Shown in pieces: positions 48,237 to 58,532 of a stretch of DNA of 64,000 nt (the first letter of the stretch is position 1; the number at the start of each line of letters is the position of its first letter). The notes beneath the pieces were generated by a model that worked only from the letters and a program-made list of their open reading frames with translations, had not been told where the DNA came from and did no database searches. The position numbers and the translations under genes were made by a program. This stretch comes from Paraburkholderia eburnea (lineage in GTDB: Bacteria; Pseudomonadota; Gammaproteobacteria; Burkholderiales; Burkholderiaceae), in the NCBI RefSeq assembly GCF_002917095.1, contig NZ_PQGA01000001.1:806001-870000 (forward strand), in the 5' to 3' direction.

Positions 48237-48382
48237 TGAGCGCCAGCGCTGCATAAAAGTCGCGCCAACGCAGTAAAAAACCACGTCCCGATGCCGCACG
48301 GCAAGGCTGTGCGCGCGTGCGCTTGTCCCGCTTGACCGGCATTGCTACGCTTGCGGGCATTCGACCCCGCAGCAGGACTGCC

Positions 48383-49426
48383 ATGACATCCGACACGCCG
48401 GAGCGCGGTGCGCGCGAACACTGCGCCGCTGAAGCCCGATCACCCGCCCCCACCACCGCGCCATCCGACGCACCCGCCGAAGCCTCCTCGGACACGCTCC
48501 CGAATCCCGCCTCCAGAGCGTCCGCCAATGCCCGCCCGCGCGGCGCGCGCAAGGTCCGCGTCGGCTCGCGCGATGTGTTCGTCTACGGGATGCCGGTGCA
48601 GACCTGGCGCGACTTCTATCACTTCGCGCTGACGATGCGCTGGTCCACGTTCTTCGCCTCGCTGGCCGGCCTGTTCATGGTCCTCAATGCGCTGTTCGCG
48701 TGCCTCTACCAACTGGGCACCGCGCCCATCGCCAACCAGTTTCCGCACGGCTTCATGGGTGCGTTCTTCTTCAGCGTCGAAACGCTCGCGACGGTCGGCT
48801 ACGGCGACATGCATCCGCAAACCGTCTACGCGCACCTGGTCGCCACGCTCGAAATCTTCGTCGGCATGTCGGGCGTCGCGTTGGCCACGGGGCTGGTGTT
48901 CGCGCGCTTCTCGCGACCGCGCGCGAAGATCTGGTTTGCCCGCCAGGCGGTCGTGCACCCGCTCGAAGGGCGCATGACGCTGATGGTGCGCGCCGCCAAC
49001 GCGCGCCAGAACGTGATCGCCGAAGCCTACGCAAAACTGCGCCTGATCCGCATCGAAACCACCTCCGACGGCTACACGGCCCGGCGCATCTACGACCTCG
49101 ATCTCGTGCGCGCGGAGCATCCGCTTTTCACGCTCGGCTGGAATCTGATGCACGTAATCGACGAATCGAGCCCGCTGTACGGCGCCACCGCCGAATCGCT
49201 CGCGCGCCAGCACGCGTCGCTGCATATGGTGATCGAAGGCTCGGACGAGTCCACCGCCCAGACCATGCAGGCGCGCCACATCTGGACCGACGCCGAGATC
49301 CGCTGGCATTACCGTTACGTCGACCTGATGACCGACACAGACGGCACCAGCGTGATGGACTACACGCGCTTTCACGATGTAGTGGCATTCGAGGACACGA
49401 AGCCTTATGGGCCGCGCGTGATCTGA
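48383..49426 (+). CDS. Inward-rectifier-type potassium channel (KirBac family)
   Basis: This 347-residue inner-membrane potassium channel has a Pro/Ala-rich N-terminal extension (about 1-50), a slide helix (WRDFYHFALTMRW), TM1 (FFASLAGLFMVLNALFACLY), a pore helix and the filter TVGYGD at about 136-141, TM2 (LEIFVGMSGVALATGLVFARFSRPRAK), and a C-terminal cytoplasmic immunoglobulin-like domain (about 190-345). This closely follows KirBac1.1, first described from Burkholderia pseudomallei. The ATG at 48383 is the only sensible start. Confidence 0.93.
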   Translation: MTSDTPERGAREHCAAEARSPAPTTAPSDAPAEASSDTLPNPASRASANARPRGARKVRVGSRDVFVYGMPVQTWRDFYHFALTMRWSTFFASLAGLFMVLNALFACLYQLGTAPIANQFPHGFMGAFFFSVETLATVGYGDMHPQTVYAHLVATLEIFVGMSGVALATGLVFARFSRPRAKIWFARQAVVHPLEGRMTLMVRAANARQNVIAEAYAKLRLIRIETTSDGYTARRIYDLDLVRAEHPLFTLGWNLMHVIDESSPLYGATAESLARQHASLHMVIEGSDESTAQTMQARHIWTDAEIRWHYRYVDLMTDTDGTSVMDYTRFHDVVAFEDTKPYGPRVI

Positions 49427-49613
49427 TCCATTCAGGCGGCCCCGGCACTACGCCCAGGGAAATCTCTCTCAAAATTAGCGGAACGTGGGCAGCCTGTCGC
49501 GCGAACAGGTGGCGCACCAGGTCAGTTAGCAAAAAATTTCCGTCATTGGCGAGAAAAAATAGAGTCTCCAACGCATCGAACGACGCGTAAGCAAAAAAAC
49601 GGAGACTCCCCCC

Positions 49614-52600
49614 ATGACTGCGCGCCCCGCTTTCGGCGACTCGCCTTCCACGCCGCCCCTCGCCGATTACAAACTCACCGACAATCTCACCGCCACGCGC
49701 GGCCGCATCTTCCTCACCGGCACTCAGGCGCTGATCCGTCTGCCGCTCATGCAGCGCGCGCTCGACCGCGCGCACGGGCTGAATACAGCGGGCTTCATCA
49801 GCGGCTATCGCGGCTCGCCGCTCGGCATGGTCGATCAGCAGGCGTGGAAGGCGAAGAAACTGCTCGAAGCCGCCGATGTGCGCTTCCTGCCCGCCATCAA
49901 CGAGGAACTGGGCGGCACGGCCGTGCTCGGCACGCAGCGCGTGGAAGCGGACCCGGAGCGTACCGTCGAAGGCGTGTTCGCCATGTGGTACGGCAAGGGT
50001 CCGGGCGTGGATCGCGCGGGCGATGCGCTCAAGCACGGCAACGCCTATGGCTCGTCGCCGCATGGCGGCGTGCTGGTGGTGGCCGGCGACGATCACGGCT
50101 GCGTGTCGTCGTCGATGCCGCATCAGAGCGACTTCGCGTTGATGGCGTGGCATATGCCCGTGGTGAATCCGTCGAATATCGCGGACATGCTCGAATTCGG
50201 CCTCTATGGCTGGGCGCTGTCGCGCTATTCGGGCGCGTGGGTGGGCTACAAGGCGATTTCCGAAACGGTGGAATCGGGTTCGACCGTCGATCTGGACGCG
50301 CTCAAAACCGACTGGCAGGCGCCGGATCTGGCAACGGCGGGCTTCGAGCCGCCCGCCGGCGGCCTGCACAACCGCTGGCCCGATCTGCCGAGTCTCGCGA
50401 TCGAACAGCGCCTCGCCGCCAAGCTCGACGCCGTGCGTCACTTCGCGCGCGCCAACAGCATCGACAAGTGGATCGCGCCCAGCCCGCACGCCAATGTGGG
50501 CATCGTGACCTGCGGCAAGGCGCATCTGGATCTGATGGAGGCGCTGCGCCGCCTCGACCTGACCGTGGACGACCTCGAACAGGCGGGTGTGCGCATCTAC
50601 AAGGTGGGCCTGTCGTTCCCGCTGGAAATGTCGCGCATCGACGCCTTCGTCGCGGGCCTCGACAACGTGCTCATCATCGAAGAGAAAGGCCCGGTGATCG
50701 AGCAGCAGATCAAGGATCATCTGTACAACAGAACATCGGGCGCGCGGCCCGCGATCGTCGGCAAGCATGCGCAAGACGGCACGTTGCTGCTTTCCGATCT
50801 GGGCGAGCTGCGCCCTTCGCGCATTCTGCCCGTGTTCGCCGCGTGGCTCGCGCAGCATAAGCCCGCGCTCGACCGGCGCGAACGCGTGGTCGATCTGGTC
50901 GCGCCGCAAATCCTCTCCAACGTGGCCGACGCCGTGCGCCGCACGCCTTACTTCTGCTCGGGCTGCCCGCACAATACCTCGACGAAGGTGCCGGAAGGCT
51001 CGGTTGCGCAGGCGGGCATCGGCTGTCACTTCATGGCGTCGTGGATGGAGCGCGACACCATGGGCCTGATCCAGATGGGCGGCGAAGGCGTCGATTGGGC
51101 CTCGCATTCGATGTTCACGAAAACGCGCCACGTGTTCCAGAATCTCGGCGACGGCACCTATTTTCATTCAGGCATCCTTGCGATTCGCCAGGCGGTGGCC
51201 GCGAAGGCCAATATCACCTACAAGATTCTCTATAACGATGCCGTGGCGATGACGGGCGGCCAGCCCGTGGACGGCAGCATCTCCGTGCCGCAGATCGCGC
51301 GTCAGGTGGAAGCCGAAGGCGTCTCGCGCTTCGTCGTGGTCAGCGACGAAGCCGAGAAATACGACGGCCATCACGGCCTGTTCCCGAAGGGCACGACGTT
51401 CCATCACCGCAGCGAACTCGACGCCGTGCAGCGCGAACTGCGCGAAACGCCGGGCGTGACCGTGCTGATCTACGATCAGACCTGCGCCGCCGAAAAGCGC
51501 CGCCGCCGCAAGAAAGGCGAGTTCCCCGACCCGGACAAGCGCCTCTTCATCAACGAAGAAGTGTGCGAAGGTTGCGGCGATTGCGGCGTGCAGTCGAATT
51601 GTCTTTCGGTCGAGCCGGTGGAAACGGAACTGGGCCGCAAGCGCCGTATCGATCAGTCGTCGTGCAACAAGGATTATTCCTGCGTGAACGGCTTTTGCCC
51701 GAGCTTCGTGACGATCGAAGGCGGCAAGCTCAAGAAGGCCGCAGGCGCGGCGTTCGATCCGCAGGCGCTGGCTGCGCGCGTCAACGCGCTGCCGGTTCCC
51801 GCGACGCATCTGGACAACGCGCCCTATGACATTCTCGTCACCGGCGTGGGCGGCACGGGCGTGGTGACGGTGGGCGCGCTCATCAGCATGGCCGCGCATC
51901 TGGAAGGCAAGAGCGCTTCGGTGCTGGATTTCATGGGCTTTGCGCAGAAAGGCGGCTCGGTGCTGTCGTTCGTGCGCTTCGCGGCAACCGACGCGCTGCT
52001 CAACCAGGTGCGCATCGACACGCAGCAGGCCGACCTGCTGCTCGCCTGCGACATGGTGGTGGGCGCAAGCGCCGACGCGCTGCAAACGGTACGCCACGAC
52101 CGCACGCGCATCGTCGTGAACACGCATGAAATTCCGAACGCGTCGTTCGTGCAGAACCCCGAAGCCAACCTGCACGCCGACGCGCTGCTCGCGAAGATGC
52201 GGCATGCGGCGACGGGCGGCGCGATTAACACGGCCGATGCGAAAGATCCGCTCTCGGCGTGCGACGCGCAGGCACTTGCGCAACGCTATCTGGGCGACAC
52301 GATTGGCGCGAATATCGTGATGCTCGGTTTCGCGTGGCAGTTGGGTCTTGTGCCCGTGTCGCTCGCGGCGCTCACGCGGGCCATCGAGTTGAACAACGTG
52401 GCCGTGCAGGCGAATCTCTTCGCGCTCTCGATCGGCCGCATGGCCGCCGCCGATCCGGCCGCGCTCGAAGCGCTCGACACGCGCAGCGTGAATCAGGCGA
52501 AGGCGAGCGCACGCAAGCTCACGCAGACGCTCGACGAACTGATCGCCGATCGCGAAGCGCGTCTGCTTTCGTATGGCGGCGCGAGCTACGTGAAGCGCTA

Positions 52601-53258
52601 TCGTGCGCTGGTCGATGCGGCGCGCGATGCCGATCGTTCGATGGCCTCGACGGAACAGGCGCTCGCGCGCGCCGTCGCGGCCACGTTCTACAAACTGCTC
52701 GCGGTGAAAGACGAGTACGAAGTCGCGCGCCTGCACGCCGATCCGGCCTTGCGTGCCGCGCTCGAAGCGCAATTCGAAGGCCGCGCGGGCAGCGACTTCA
52801 CGGTGAAGTTCAATCTCGCGCCGCCGCTGATCGCACGCGAGAAGAACGGCCAGCCGCCGCGCAAGATGCAGTTCGGCCAGTGGCTCTGGAGCGCGTTCGC
52901 GCTGCTTTCGAAGGGACGCGGCCTGCGCGGGACGTGGTTCGATCCGTTCGGCAAAACGCTGGAGCGCCGCATGGAACGCGCGCTCGCCGACGACTATGAA
53001 GCGACGCTGCGCGGCGCCATCGCAAAGCTGACGGCGCAGAACGACGAAGAGATCGTGAAGCTCGCGAATCTGCATCAGCGTGTGCGCGGCTATGGTCACG
53101 TGAAGCTGGCGAATCTCGCGGCGGTGAAGCGCAGCGAGCGTGAGCTTGGCGCGCGTTTGAAGCTCGACGTGAAGACGAGCGCGGTCGTGCAGGAAGCGAT
53201 CGACTCGTTCAAGGGCGCGGGCGCGCTGCGCGGCATTCCCGTGGTAGTCGCGAAATAG
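49614..53258 (+). CDS. Indolepyruvate ferredoxin oxidoreductase, fused alpha/beta type
   Basis: This is a 1214-residue single-chain 2-oxoacid oxidoreductase. The N-terminal part (about 25-620) carries the pyrimidine- and TPP-binding domains, with CSGCPHNTSTKVPEGS near 447. A ferredoxin-type Cys stretch begins EEVCEGCGDCGVQSNC at about 650 and ends with CVNGFCPSF. The gamma domain (about 738-930) has GVGGTGVVTVGALI. A C-terminal DUF6537-like region completes it. It decarboxylates aryl- or branched 2-oxoacids to acyl-CoA, passing electrons to ferredoxin. Proteobacterial members serve amino-acid catabolism. GGAGACT precedes the ATG. Confidence 0.92.
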   Translation: MTARPAFGDSPSTPPLADYKLTDNLTATRGRIFLTGTQALIRLPLMQRALDRAHGLNTAGFISGYRGSPLGMVDQQAWKAKKLLEAADVRFLPAINEELGGTAVLGTQRVEADPERTVEGVFAMWYGKGPGVDRAGDALKHGNAYGSSPHGGVLVVAGDDHGCVSSSMPHQSDFALMAWHMPVVNPSNIADMLEFGLYGWALSRYSGAWVGYKAISETVESGSTVDLDALKTDWQAPDLATAGFEPPAGGLHNRWPDLPSLAIEQRLAAKLDAVRHFARANSIDKWIAPSPHANVGIVTCGKAHLDLMEALRRLDLTVDDLEQAGVRIYKVGLSFPLEMSRIDAFVAGLDNVLIIEEKGPVIEQQIKDHLYNRTSGARPAIVGKHAQDGTLLLSDLGELRPSRILPVFAAWLAQHKPALDRRERVVDLVAPQILSNVADAVRRTPYFCSGCPHNTSTKVPEGSVAQAGIGCHFMASWMERDTMGLIQMGGEGVDWASHSMFTKTRHVFQNLGDGTYFHSGILAIRQAVAAKANITYKILYNDAVAMTGGQPVDGSISVPQIARQVEAEGVSRFVVVSDEAEKYDGHHGLFPKGTTFHHRSELDAVQRELRETPGVTVLIYDQTCAAEKRRRRKKGEFPDPDKRLFINEEVCEGCGDCGVQSNCLSVEPVETELGRKRRIDQSSCNKDYSCVNGFCPSFVTIEGGKLKKAAGAAFDPQALAARVNALPVPATHLDNAPYDILVTGVGGTGVVTVGALISMAAHLEGKSASVLDFMGFAQKGGSVLSFVRFAATDALLNQVRIDTQQADLLLACDMVVGASADALQTVRHDRTRIVVNTHEIPNASFVQNPEANLHADALLAKMRHAATGGAINTADAKDPLSACDAQALAQRYLGDTIGANIVMLGFAWQLGLVPVSLAALTRAIELNNVAVQANLFALSIGRMAAADPAALEALDTRSVNQAKASARKLTQTLDELIADREARLLSYGGASYVKRYRALVDAARDADRSMASTEQALARAVAATFYKLLAVKDEYEVARLHADPALRAALEAQFEGRAGSDFTVKFNLAPPLIAREKNGQPPRKMQFGQWLWSAFALLSKGRGLRGTWFDPFGKTLERRMERALADDYEATLRGAIAKLTAQNDEEIVKLANLHQRVRGYGHVKLANLAAVKRSERELGARLKLDVKTSAVVQEAIDSFKGAGALRGIPVVVAK

Positions 53259-53283
53259 TCCTTGTTTAAAGGCCTGAAATGAA

Positions 53284-53326
53284 CGGAGTGAGTGGGAGTG
53301 AGTGCGGGCGCGCTCACTCCGCTTTT
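53284..53326 (+). terminator. Terminator with two alternative stems
   Basis: CTCACTCCG (53313-53321) can pair with CGGAGTGAG (53284-53292), or CTCACTCC with the nearer GGAGTGAG (53295-53302). CTTTT follows. It ends the oxidoreductase gene and lies just before the convergent EAL gene stop. Confidence 0.55.
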
Positions 53327-53331
53327 CGCAT

Positions 53332-54609
53332 TCAAGCCAGCAATTCCGCCAGCCAGTCCACATCGCCGCACAGCACGCACAGACGATCGCCCACCTGCAC
53401 GGCCATCGACAGCGTCACGCACGGCAGTGCCTCGTTGATCGACAGATAGGGCGAGGTCACATGCACGCGCCCCGGCGCCACCAGCGCCGCGCGGAAATAC
53501 GGCCGGCGCAGCCAGTTCGCGCCCTGCGCGTCGTCGAGCGGCAAAAAGCGCGCGCCCTGCTCCGCGCGATCCACGCGCAGCACGACGTTGCGCCCCGCCT
53601 GACGCCCGTTCGCATCGAGCAGAAAACAGCGCGCCGCATGATCGAGCGCGAGAAAATTCCAGCACACTTCTTCGAGCGTCTCGCCTGCGCCCAGGCGTTC
53701 CGCCGCGCGCTCGAACGCGCGGATATACGGCGCGAGCCGGCTGGCCGTGCCGCGCTCGCGCGCTTCGGTTTGCTCGCGGAAACGATCGGTTGCCTCCGCG
53801 ATGATGACCTGCGCGTGGGAGGAATCCGCGAGGCCCGGCGCCGGTCGCGCGAAGAAGAAGCCTTGCACGAAATCAGCGTTGCACGAGAGCGCGAGCTGCG
53901 CTTCCTGCTCCGTCTCCACGCCCTCGATCAACACGAGCTTGCCCGCCTCGTGCAACAGCGAAACGAGCGCGGGCAGCGTCGCGGCCATATCGGCGCGATG
54001 CGCGGCGTGCATCAGCATGATGCGGTCGAGCTTCACGATATCGGGATTCAGTTGCCAGACGCGGCCGATATCCACGTGGCCCGCGCCGAAGTCGTCGAGC
54101 GCGATCAGAAAGCCGCGCTCGCGGAATGCGTCGACGGCATGCGCGAGCGCGTCGAGATCGGTCGCATCGGCCTCCAGCACTTCGAGCACGATGCGGCGCG
54201 GCGGCAAGCCCAGCCGGTTCAGATTCGCGAGCAGCGCCGCCGCGTGATACGGCTCGATCAGCGTGCCCGGATGCACGTTGAGAAAGAGCCATTCGCGCTC
54301 GGCGCCGAGCAGCGAGAAGTTCTCCAGATGCAGCCCTTGCGCGAGCCGGTCGACCTGGAGGACTTCGCCCACGCGCGCGGCCTCGCCGAATACGTCGATC
54401 GGCGAAACGGGCCGGTCGAGCGCGTCATGCGCGCGCAAAAGCCCTTCATAGCCGATCGCGCGCATGTGCGAGAGGCTGAAGACCGGCTGGAACACGCTCG
54501 TGAGCGTGAGCTCGCCATGTTGCGCGCTATAGCGCTGCAGCCCCGAGGTCACGCTCAGATCGAACCCGTGCGGCGCGAGCGCCGTCTTTTCCTGTTGCTC
54601 TGTGATCAT
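53332..54609 (-). CDS. EAL domain c-di-GMP phosphodiesterase with C-terminal sensor-like domain
   Basis: This is a 425-residue cytosolic protein. The EAL domain (about 30-275) shows YEGLLRA, LNVHPGT, LEVLEAD, LDDFGAGH, VKLDR, LIEGVET and QGFFFARP, so the metal ligands and catalytic residues look intact. The C-terminal part (about 300-425) resembles a PDC/Cache-like fold (YFRAALVAPGRVHVTSPYLS), placing a ligand sensor after the enzyme. It probably degrades c-di-GMP to pGpG. ATG 54609 is preceded by GAAGAGGAAGG. It is divergent from the Na+/H+ antiporter. Confidence 0.85.
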   Translation of the reverse strand: MITEQQEKTALAPHGFDLSVTSGLQRYSAQHGELTLTSVFQPVFSLSHMRAIGYEGLLRAHDALDRPVSPIDVFGEAARVGEVLQVDRLAQGLHLENFSLLGAEREWLFLNVHPGTLIEPYHAAALLANLNRLGLPPRRIVLEVLEADATDLDALAHAVDAFRERGFLIALDDFGAGHVDIGRVWQLNPDIVKLDRIMLMHAAHRADMAATLPALVSLLHEAGKLVLIEGVETEQEAQLALSCNADFVQGFFFARPAPGLADSSHAQVIIAEATDRFREQTEARERGTASRLAPYIRAFERAAERLGAGETLEEVCWNFLALDHAARCFLLDANGRQAGRNVVLRVDRAEQGARFLPLDDAQGANWLRRPYFRAALVAPGRVHVTSPYLSINEALPCVTLSMAVQVGDRLCVLCGDVDWLAELLA

Positions 54610-55095
54610 GCCTTCCTCTTCGCGCAAGTTGATCGCCGCGGGCCTGCTGCCGACGGTCGGCGGCGGGCACCCGATGCGTTGCGCCACGCGAGGCGATAAA
54701 GCAAGGTCCGTGCACGCTGGCATCCGGACCCGGCGCGCATCGAATGACGCACCCTGGCCCGCGCCTGTGCGCGGCGAGCGGGCATGATGCGCACCAAAAT
54801 CGTGCGCACCGTCTGGACGCAGCGCGCGGCGCGGGCCGCCATCGGGTCACCGTCGGGCCGCCATCGGCTCGGCCTGCTGCGCGCTTCACGGCGTCCTGCG
54901 CCGTCGTCAAGCTAAACTAGTTGTAAGCTAGCCACCTGCCTCGTGAGTTGGACCCGTGGCTAAACCGGGCAAACTCCCGGCGAAATCCCGGGTCAAACGC
55001 TCCTCCGTTCGCAACGCTTCCGCATCAAGAGACGCACTGAAGCCGCTTATCGCGTGCTCCGGCGTCCCGTCTTTGCCGCATCCTTTGCCTGATCG
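54610..55095. other. Divergent intergenic region EAL gene/antiporter
   Basis: These 486 bases hold promoters for both neighbours. A short AT-rich stretch at 54908-54930 (around AAACTAGTTGTAAG) is the likeliest promoter for the antiporter. No gene, hairpin terminator or RNA is recognised. Confidence 0.35.
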
Positions 55096-56763
55096 ATGGA
55101 AACACTCTTCACCGTCCTCATTCTGCTCCTTGCCGTCGCGCTTTCGGGCGTTGTCGTGCGTCTTCTTCCCGTCAAGCTGCCCTTGCCGCTGCTGCAGATC
55201 GGCATCGGCGCCTTGCTGACGTTTCCGCGCCTGAATCCGCACGTCACCTTCGACCCGGACATCTTCATGGCGCTGTTCATTCCGCCGCTGCTGTTCGCGG
55301 ACGGCTGGCGCATTCCCAAGCGCGAGTTCTTCATGCAGCGCCGCGCGATCCTGATGCTCGCGCTCGGCCTCGTGCTGCTGACCGTGGTGGCCGTCGGCTA
55401 TTTCGTGCACTGGCTCGTGCCGCAGATTTCGCTGCCGGTGGCCTTCGCGCTCGCGGCCGTGCTCTCGCCGACCGATGCCGTCGCGCTCTCGGCAATCGCG
55501 GGCAAGGACCGCATCCCCGCGCAACTCATGCACATCCTCGAAGGCGAGGCGCTGATGAACGACGCCTCCGGCCTCGTCGCGCTCAAGTTCGCGGTGGCGG
55601 CGGCGCTCACGGGCTACTTCTCGCTGCGCGACGCGACGCTGAGCTTCGTGCTGATCGCGGCGGGCGGCCTCGCCGTGGGCGCGTTCATCGGCTGGGCTTT
55701 CAGCTTTGTTTCGGAGCGCTTCCTGAACTTCAACGCCGAAGGCGACCCCGCGCCCGGCGTCGTGATGACGCTGCTGATTCCGTTCGCGGCCTATCTGTTC
55801 GCCGAGCACATGGAAGTCTCCGGCGTGCTCGCCGCGGTCTCCGCCGGGATGATGATGAATTACACGAGCGCCGCGCACATCGGGCCGGTCTCGGCGCGCG
55901 TGCGTGCGGCCAGCACCTGGTCGATGATCGAATTCGTCTTCAACGGCATGGTGTTTACGCTGCTCGGCCTGCAGTTCCCCGGCATTCTCGGCAAGGCGCT
56001 GCTGGAGGCGCATCACACCAGCAATCTGCAGATGCTGCGCCTCATCCTGTACGTTGCCGCCGTGCTGGTCGCGCTCTACGCGATGCGCTTCGGCTGGGTC
56101 TGGCTGCTGCGCTGGGTCGCGAGCCGCGGTGCGGCGCGTCATGGCGTATCGAACGCGGTGCCGGGCCTGCGCACCGTGGCGATCACGACGGTCGCCGGGG
56201 TGCGCGGCGCGGTGACGCTCGCGGGCGTGCTCTCGCTGCCGGTCGCGCTCGATAACGGCCTGCCGCTGCCGGGGCGCGACAGCGCGATCTTCATCGCCAC
56301 GGGCGTGATCCTCGCGTCGCTGCTGGTGGCGATCGTCGGCTTGCCGATTTTGCTGCGCGGCGTGCGGCGCGGCGGCGAATCGAAGCACGCCGCCGAGGAG
56401 CGCCTCGCCCGCATCCAGGCCGCACAGGCCGCGATCCGCGCCGTGGACGCGCATATGGAAACGGCCACGAAGGACATGGACGAATCGGAGTTCGCCCATG
56501 CCGCCGACACCACGGCGCGCGTGATGGACACCTATCGGCGGCGCCTGGCGACCCTCGACGCCGACCACGACCGCAGCAAGAACGCGCGTCAGGCGGAAAT
56601 GCTCGAAGTGCAGATGCGGCTGGCCGCCATGCGCGCGGAACGCGCGACGCTGCTCGAACTACGCAACCAGCAGACGATCAACGACGAAACGCTCAGCAAG
56701 CTGATGCGCGAAGTCGATCTCACCGAAACCGCGATGATGAATCGCGGGCGGGGCCGGGGTTAA
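55096..56763 (+). CDS. Na+/H+ antiporter, CPA1 family
   Basis: This 555-residue inner-membrane exchanger has about twelve hydrophobic segments in the first 420 residues, with the CPA1 ion-site motifs LSPTDAVALSAI and EGEALMNDASGLVALKF (adjacent Asn-Asp). A later RTVAITTVAGVRGAVTLAGVLSLP region is also typical. The C-terminal ~130 residues are a charged cytosolic helical tail (RLARIQAAQAAIRAVDAHM...), usual in NhaP/YjcE-type bacterial antiporters. It exports Na+ or K+ in exchange for protons. A terminator follows directly. Confidence 0.9.
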   Translation: METLFTVLILLLAVALSGVVVRLLPVKLPLPLLQIGIGALLTFPRLNPHVTFDPDIFMALFIPPLLFADGWRIPKREFFMQRRAILMLALGLVLLTVVAVGYFVHWLVPQISLPVAFALAAVLSPTDAVALSAIAGKDRIPAQLMHILEGEALMNDASGLVALKFAVAAALTGYFSLRDATLSFVLIAAGGLAVGAFIGWAFSFVSERFLNFNAEGDPAPGVVMTLLIPFAAYLFAEHMEVSGVLAAVSAGMMMNYTSAAHIGPVSARVRAASTWSMIEFVFNGMVFTLLGLQFPGILGKALLEAHHTSNLQMLRLILYVAAVLVALYAMRFGWVWLLRWVASRGAARHGVSNAVPGLRTVAITTVAGVRGAVTLAGVLSLPVALDNGLPLPGRDSAIFIATGVILASLLVAIVGLPILLRGVRRGGESKHAAEERLARIQAAQAAIRAVDAHMETATKDMDESEFAHAADTTARVMDTYRRRLATLDADHDRSKNARQAEMLEVQMRLAAMRAERATLLELRNQQTINDETLSKLMREVDLTETAMMNRGRGRG

Positions 56764-56775
56764 TTCCGCGCAGAC

Positions 56776-56820
56776 AAAAAAACGCGACGTCCTTCCGTGG
56801 AAGGCGTCGCGTTTTTATTT
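56776..56820. terminator. Bidirectional terminator
   Basis: AACGCGACG and CGTCGCGTT close a stem extended by CCTTCC/GGAAGG with small irregularities; A-run before and T-run after. It lies between the convergent antiporter and permease genes. Confidence 0.85.
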
Positions 56821-56844
56821 TGCGCGGAGCTAAACCGGCAGGGC

Positions 56845-58146
56845 TCAAACCGCCGCTTGCTGCGCCGGCTTTCTGCGCAGCAGCGCGTACAGAATGATCG
56901 CGCCGAAGGTGGCGGTTCCGATGCCGCCCAGCCCGAAATTGCCGACCTTCAGCGAGAAGTCGCCCGCGCCCAGCACCAGCGTGACGGCGGCGACGATCAG
57001 GTTGCGGTTGTCCGAGAAGTCCACCTTGTTGACGACCCAGATGCGCGCGCCCGTCACCGCGATCAGGCCGAACACGACGATCGACACGCCGCCCAGCACC
57101 GGCCCCGGAATCGTCTGGATCACCGCGCCGAACTTCGGCGAGAAACCCAGCACGAGCGCGATCAGCGCGGCGATCGCGAACACGAGCGTCGAATAGATCT
57201 TCGTCACGGCCATCACGCCGATGTTTTCCGCGTAAGTCGTCACACCCGTGCCGCCCGCAAAACCCGAAACGATCGTGGCAAGACCGTCGCCGATGAACGC
57301 ACGGCCCACGTAGCGGTCGAGGTTGTAGCCCGTCATCGCGGAAACGGCCTTGATGTGGCCGAGATTTTCCGCGACGAGGATCACCGCGATCGGCACAAGC
57401 AGCGTCATCGCGTGCGGATCGAACACCGGCGCGCTGAACTGCGGCATGCCGAACCAGGCGGCGTTGGCGACGATCGAAAAGTCGATCGGCTTGCCAAGGC
57501 CCAGGCCATTGGTCACGACCGCATAGATCACGTAGGCGACGATCAGGCCGACGAGGATCAGCAGGCGCTGCAACATGCCGCGCGTGAACACGGCCACGCC
57601 GCCCACGCACAGCACCGTGACGAGCGCCATCCACGAATCGAACTGCGTCGCGCTCACGCCCTTCACGGCGATCGGCGCGAGATTCAGGCCGATCACGCAG
57701 ACGATCGCGCCGGTCACGACGGGCGGCATGAGCGTCTCGATCCATTTCGTGCCGATGACCGAGACCAGCACGCCAATCAGCGCATAGACCGCGCCGCACG
57801 CGATGATGCCGCCGAGCGCGACCGGGATGTTGGTGTTCGGTCCGTGCCCGCCGTAGCCCGTGACGGCGATCACGAGACCGATGAAGGCGAAGCTGGAGCC
57901 CAGGTAGCTGGGCACGCGCCCGCCCACCACCACGAAGAACAGCAGCGTGCCGATCCCCGACATGAAAATGCAGAGGTTCGGATCGAAGCCCATGAGCAGC
58001 GGCGCGAGCACCGTCGAGCCGAACATCGCGACGACGTGCTGCACGCCCATCGCGAACATCTGCGGCCAGGCGAGGCGCTCATCGGGCGCGACGACGCTTT
58101 TCGCGCCCGTTTGCGCGCGCCAGCGGGGAAACCAGGAATCGGACAT
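56845..58146 (-). CDS. Uracil/xanthine permease (NCS2, UraA/RutG-like)
   Basis: This 433-residue inner-membrane nucleobase:cation symporter has about fourteen hydrophobic segments. NCS2 marks are QHVVAMFGSTVLAPLLMGFD near the start, the substrate Glu in VAENLGHIKAVSAMTG, and GFAGGTGVTTYAENIGVMAVTKIYS with the second conserved Glu. UraA/RutG-like length and sequence favour uracil or another pyrimidine. GAAGGAGCCC lies before the ATG. No pyrimidine catabolic genes are adjacent. Confidence 0.92.
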   Translation of the reverse strand: MSDSWFPRWRAQTGAKSVVAPDERLAWPQMFAMGVQHVVAMFGSTVLAPLLMGFDPNLCIFMSGIGTLLFFVVVGGRVPSYLGSSFAFIGLVIAVTGYGGHGPNTNIPVALGGIIACGAVYALIGVLVSVIGTKWIETLMPPVVTGAIVCVIGLNLAPIAVKGVSATQFDSWMALVTVLCVGGVAVFTRGMLQRLLILVGLIVAYVIYAVVTNGLGLGKPIDFSIVANAAWFGMPQFSAPVFDPHAMTLLVPIAVILVAENLGHIKAVSAMTGYNLDRYVGRAFIGDGLATIVSGFAGGTGVTTYAENIGVMAVTKIYSTLVFAIAALIALVLGFSPKFGAVIQTIPGPVLGGVSIVVFGLIAVTGARIWVVNKVDFSDNRNLIVAAVTLVLGAGDFSLKVGNFGLGGIGTATFGAIILYALLRRKPAQQAAV

Positions 58147-58532
58147 AAGGGCTCCTTCTTGTGTGTGTTTGTGCCGTTGCGACCTGCGACGGCGGCCGGC
58201 TATGGCCGCGCGCGCTTCACTCGCGCTGCCTCGCGCAGAGCGCGAGCGTGCCGCCGGTTTGGTCGGGTGCTATTTTTGGAACGGAGTGTGGCCCGCGTGC
58301 GTTGCGGCGAGCCTCGGCCTTACCCGTCAGAGAAATCACGCGCGAGTGTACGGAGCCGCAATCGGCGTGGCAAGGCAAGTCTCGCTGCGTGTGGGCAGGA
58401 GGAAACAGCGCGCGGGGACGGAGATTCGGACAAGTCTTATATCGACGCCGAAGTGCTATCCGTAGACTGGATCCACTGCGTGACCTCATGACTGTTCATG
58501 CAGAGGTTGTTTAGTTGTAACTCTCCGACTTC

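Noticed and set aside
49128..53363. Two long minus-strand frames over the indolepyruvate oxidoreductase
   Set aside because: They mirror the plus-strand coding sequence; His/Arg-rich products without motifs.
54928..58491. Long antisense frames over the antiporter (minus) and over the permease (plus)
   Set aside because: Products are almost wholly Arg, His, Asp and Glu in runs with no fold-like pattern, while the opposite strand encodes clear membrane proteins.
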